Positions 13,024 to 15,394 of a stretch of 15,394 nucleotides of DNA are shown piece after piece. Source of the DNA: an uncultured Novosphingobium sp. (lineage in GTDB: Bacteria > Pseudomonadota > Alphaproteobacteria > Sphingomonadales > Sphingomonadaceae); assembly GCA_938005655.1 (NCBI GenBank), contig CALLNA010000246.1, positions 1 through 15,394 on the forward strand, in the 5' to 3' direction. Under the pieces are notes generated by a model that saw only the letters and a program-made list of their open reading frames with translations, was not told the origin of the DNA and searched no databases. Positions within the stretch are counted from its first letter, which is position 1. Every line of letters begins with the position of its first letter. Position numbers and translations under genes: made by a program.

Positions 13024-14901
13024 TCACGCCGCCGCGGCTTCCAGCGCCTCGCTCGCTTCCAGCCAGGCGGCCTCGGCCGCGTCGATGCGCGCTTCCAGGT
13101 CGGCGCGGCGCTTCATCAGGTCGGTCATGGTCAATTTGGCGAGCGCGGCCTCGGCCGAGGCGGGGTCGAACATCGCCTGGTCGATCGCGCTGCGCTGGGC
13201 GGTCAGCTTCTCCAGCTCGGCCTCGGCGCTGCGGGCGCGCTTGCGCAGCTCCTGGCTTTTCTCGCGCGCCTCGGCGGCGGCCTTGCGCTGGTCCTTCTTG
13301 TTGACCCCGCGCGCGCCCTCGTCCTTGCGCGCGGGGGCCGGGTCCCTGGCCAGGACGAAGGCGATGTAGTCGTCGATCGAGCCGTCGAACTCCTTCGCCG
13401 TGCCGCCGTCGACCAGGACCAGCCGGTCGGCGGTCATCTCCAGCATGTGCCGGTCGTGGCTGACGATCACCACGGCGCCCGAATAGGCGTTGAGCGCCTG
13501 GATCAGCGCCTCGCGCGCGTCGACGTCGAGGTGGTTGGTCGGCTCGTCGAGGATCAGCATGTGCGGCGCATCGCGGGTGATCAGCGCCAGGGCCAGCCGC
13601 GCCCGCTCCCCGCCCGAGAGCTTGCCGACCTCGGTCGTCGCCTTGGGTCCGGAGAACCCGAAGCGGCCGAGCTGGGCGCGCACCGCGGCGGGGGTCGCGC
13701 CCTTCATCTGCACGGTCATGTGCTGCAAGGGCGTCTCGGCGCGGTCCAGCTCCTCGACCTGGTACTGGGTGAAATAGCCGACCCGCATCTTGCCGGACGC
13801 GTTCATCGCCCCGTCCATCGGCGTGAGCTGGGCGGCGAGCAGGCGCGCCAGCGTGGTCTTGCCGTTGCCGTTGCGGCCGAGGAGGGCGATGCGGTCGTCG
13901 GGATCGAGCCGCAGGTTGAGCCGGCTCAGCACCGGCGTCTCGCCATAGCCGACGCTCGCGAGGTCGAGCGTGATGAGCGGCGGGCGCAGCGCGTCGGGAT
14001 CGGGGAAGTCGAAGCTCAGCGAGGGGTCGTCGATCAGCTCGGCGATCGGCTGGAGCTTGGCCAGGGCCTTGGCGCGCGACTGGGCCTGCTTGGCGGTCGA
14101 GGCGCGGGCCGAGTTGCGGCGCACGTAGTCGGCCAGCTTCTCGCGCTCGGCCTGCTGCCGCGCCTTGGCCGAGGCGATCTGCGCCTGGCGCTCGGCCCGC
14201 TGGCGCTCGAAGGCGTCGTAGCCGCCCGGGTAGAGCGTCAGCTTGCCGCCCGAGAGGTGGAGGATGTGGTCGACCACGTTGTTGAGGAAGTCGCGCTCGT
14301 GGCTGACCAGCAGGATCGTCGCCGGGTAGCTCCGCAGGAAGTCCTCCAGCCACAGCACGGCCTCGAGGTCGAGGTGGTTCGACGGCTCGTCGAGCAGCAG
14401 CAGGTCGGGCTGGGAGAACAGCAGCGCGGCCAGCGCCACGCGCATCCGCCAGCCGCCCGAGAAGCTCTCCAGCGGGCGGTGCTGCGCTTCCTCGTCGAAG
14501 CCCAGGCCGACGAGGATGCGGGCCGCGCGGCTGGGCGCGGAATGGGCCTCGATGGCGATCAGCCGGTCGTGGATCTCGGCCAGGCGGTGGGCATCGGGAT
14601 GGGCCTCGCTCTCGGCGATCAGAGCGGCCCGCTCGGTGTCGGCGGCGAGGACCGTCTCGAACGGCGTGGCGTCGCCGCCCGGCGCTTCCTGCGCGATATA
14701 GCCGAGCCGGCTGCCGCGCGGCATCGCCACCGTGCCGCCGTCCGCCTCCAGCATCCCGGCGATGACCCGGACCAGCGTGGACTTGCCCGCGCCGTTGCGC
14801 CCGATCAGGCCGACGCGGCCGCGCGGCGGCAGCTTCGCCGTGGCGTCGTCGATGATCGTCCGCCCGCTGAGGCGGACCGTGATGCCGGTCAGGTTGAGCA
14901 T
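13024..14901 (-). CDS. ABC-F family ATPase (Uup/YheS-like)
   Basis: A 625-residue cytoplasmic protein with two ATP-binding cassettes and no membrane segments. Cassette 1 has Walker A GRNGAGKS (about 34-41), signature FSGG (147-150) and Walker B LLLLDEPSNHLD (167-178). Cassette 2 has GRNGNGKTT, LSGGERARLALAL and MLILDEPTNHLD. The linker of charged helices between them (AERQAQIASAKARQQAEREKL and onward) is the segment that reaches the ribosomal P/E-site tRNA in ABC-F proteins. A long Lys/Ala/Glu-rich C-terminal coiled coil follows, as in Uup and YheS. Length fits that group (about 630). It probably acts on stalled or assembling ribosomes; an antibiotic-resistance role is not indicated. ATG at 14901. 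Confidence 0.93.
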   Translation of the reverse strand: MLNLTGITVRLSGRTIIDDATAKLPPRGRVGLIGRNGAGKSTLVRVIAGMLEADGGTVAMPRGSRLGYIAQEAPGGDATPFETVLAADTERAALIAESEAHPDAHRLAEIHDRLIAIEAHSAPSRAARILVGLGFDEEAQHRPLESFSGGWRMRVALAALLFSQPDLLLLDEPSNHLDLEAVLWLEDFLRSYPATILLVSHERDFLNNVVDHILHLSGGKLTLYPGGYDAFERQRAERQAQIASAKARQQAEREKLADYVRRNSARASTAKQAQSRAKALAKLQPIAELIDDPSLSFDFPDPDALRPPLITLDLASVGYGETPVLSRLNLRLDPDDRIALLGRNGNGKTTLARLLAAQLTPMDGAMNASGKMRVGYFTQYQVEELDRAETPLQHMTVQMKGATPAAVRAQLGRFGFSGPKATTEVGKLSGGERARLALALITRDAPHMLILDEPTNHLDVDAREALIQALNAYSGAVVIVSHDRHMLEMTADRLVLVDGGTAKEFDGSIDDYIAFVLARDPAPARKDEGARGVNKKDQRKAAAEAREKSQELRKRARSAEAELEKLTAQRSAIDQAMFDPASAEAALAKLTMTDLMKRRADLEARIDAAEAAWLEASEALEAAAA

Positions 14902-14960
14902 GGCGCGCGCCTAGCAGCCCGGGGCCGCGAGCAAAAGCGCTCCGTGCGTCTCACATGCAC

Positions 14961-15394
14961 TCATTGGCCGCGATGGGGCTTCTTGTGCCGCTTCGGCTTG
15001 CCGCCCTCGGGACGAGGCCCATCCCCGCGCGGCCGGTGCCGGCGGGGCGGCGGCGCGCCCTGCTCGCGACGGTTGTGCCGGGCGGCCTCGCGCGGCGAGC
15101 CTTCGACGGGCACGATCTCGACCCCGTCGTCCTCCTCCTGGGCGGTGCGGCGCACGGCAGCGAGGAAGCGGCCGGCGATGGCGCGCGGCACCTCGAACAG
15201 GGTCTCGTTGGCGGCGAGGCGGATCGCGCCGATCTCGCCCCGGCCGACATGGCCGCGGCGGCACAGCAGCGGAAGAATCCAGCGCGGATCGGCGTTCTGC
15301 CGCCGCCCGACGTTGAGCCGGAACCAGGCGCTGCCCTCGAAGCCGGGGCGCGGCTCGCGCGGCGCGGGCGCGGCGTCCTGGGCCAGCAGCTCCT
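14961..15394 (-). CDS. DEAD-box RNA helicase, C-terminal part with DbpA-type RNA-binding domain (runs off right edge)
   Basis: The 144 visible residues are the end of a larger protein. WFRLNVGRRQNADPRWILPLLCRRGHV, then GEIGAIRLAANETLFEVP and AIAGRFLAAV, match the RNA-recognition (DbpA C-terminal) domain that follows the helicase core in DEAD-box proteins such as DbpA and CsdA. The last 50 or so residues are an Arg/Pro/Gly/Lys-rich basic tail ending KRHKKPHRGQ, expected to bind RNA non-specifically. The helicase core itself lies outside the window. The stop is 59 bp upstream of the ABC-F start on the same strand; both are translation/RNA-related and could be co-transcribed. The exact helicase type cannot be told from this fragment. 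Confidence 0.85.
   Translation of the reverse strand, partial: ELLAQDAAPAPREPRPGFEGSAWFRLNVGRRQNADPRWILPLLCRRGHVGRGEIGAIRLAANETLFEVPRAIAGRFLAAVRRTAQEEDDGVEIVPVEGSPREAARHNRREQGAPPPRRHRPRGDGPRPEGGKPKRHKKPHRGQ

Noticed and set aside
13024..14901. ABC-F protein as an antibiotic-resistance factor
   Set aside because: Length and the long C-terminal coiled coil fit housekeeping Uup/YheS-type proteins, and no resistance genes lie nearby.

Overview
The window is GC-rich throughout with dense, short-spaced genes. Its gene content (a TonB-dependent receptor, a P450/short-chain dehydrogenase/SnoaL-like catabolic cluster, Fe-type superoxide dismutase, a DUF6306-like protein) suggests an alphaproteobacterium, most likely a sphingomonad. 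That assignment is inferred from style and content; no rRNA or other taxonomic marker is present.

Left third (1-5142): a nitrite/nitric-oxide module. On the minus strand, in transcription order, lie a two-domain multicopper oxidase (3358-4455), a diheme cytochrome c (2645-3346), a monoheme cytochrome c (2253-2645) and a copper nitrite reductase of the NirK type (1299-2222), followed by a TonB-dependent receptor cut by the left edge (1-1185). An NsrR-type Rrf2 repressor gene (4699-5142) diverges from the operon. Gene order and families match the ncgABC-nirK operon with adjacent nsrR described in the ammonia oxidiser Nitrosomonas europaea. The 243-bp divergent region holds plausible promoters on both strands and dyads overlapping them, as expected of an NO-sensing repressor that controls the operon and itself.

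Middle (5167-8058): an oxidative-stress module. A LysR-type regulator gene overlaps by 4 nt a small ferritin-like (DUF6306-like) gene on the minus strand. Diverging from it are a 1-Cys (Prx6-type) peroxiredoxin and, 29 bp further, an Fe-type superoxide dismutase.

Right-centre (8129-13016): a probable small-molecule catabolic cluster with a cytochrome P450, a convergent TetR regulator, an SDR oxidoreductase, a carboxymuconolactone-decarboxylase-like protein, a second SDR and a SnoaL/NTF2-like protein. The P450 and the first SDR gene share a 19-nt promoter-region element (17/19 identical), suggesting co-regulation, perhaps by the TetR protein. The substrate cannot be read from the sequence; an alicyclic, terpenoid or steroid-like compound is plausible.

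Right end (13024-15394): housekeeping genes on the minus strand, an ABC-F ATPase and the C-terminal part of a DEAD-box RNA helicase with a DbpA-type RNA-binding domain, cut by the right edge. No tRNA, rRNA, CRISPR array, insertion sequence or phage gene was seen. The longest gene-free stretches are 243 bp (4456-4698) and 212 bp (6504-6715).
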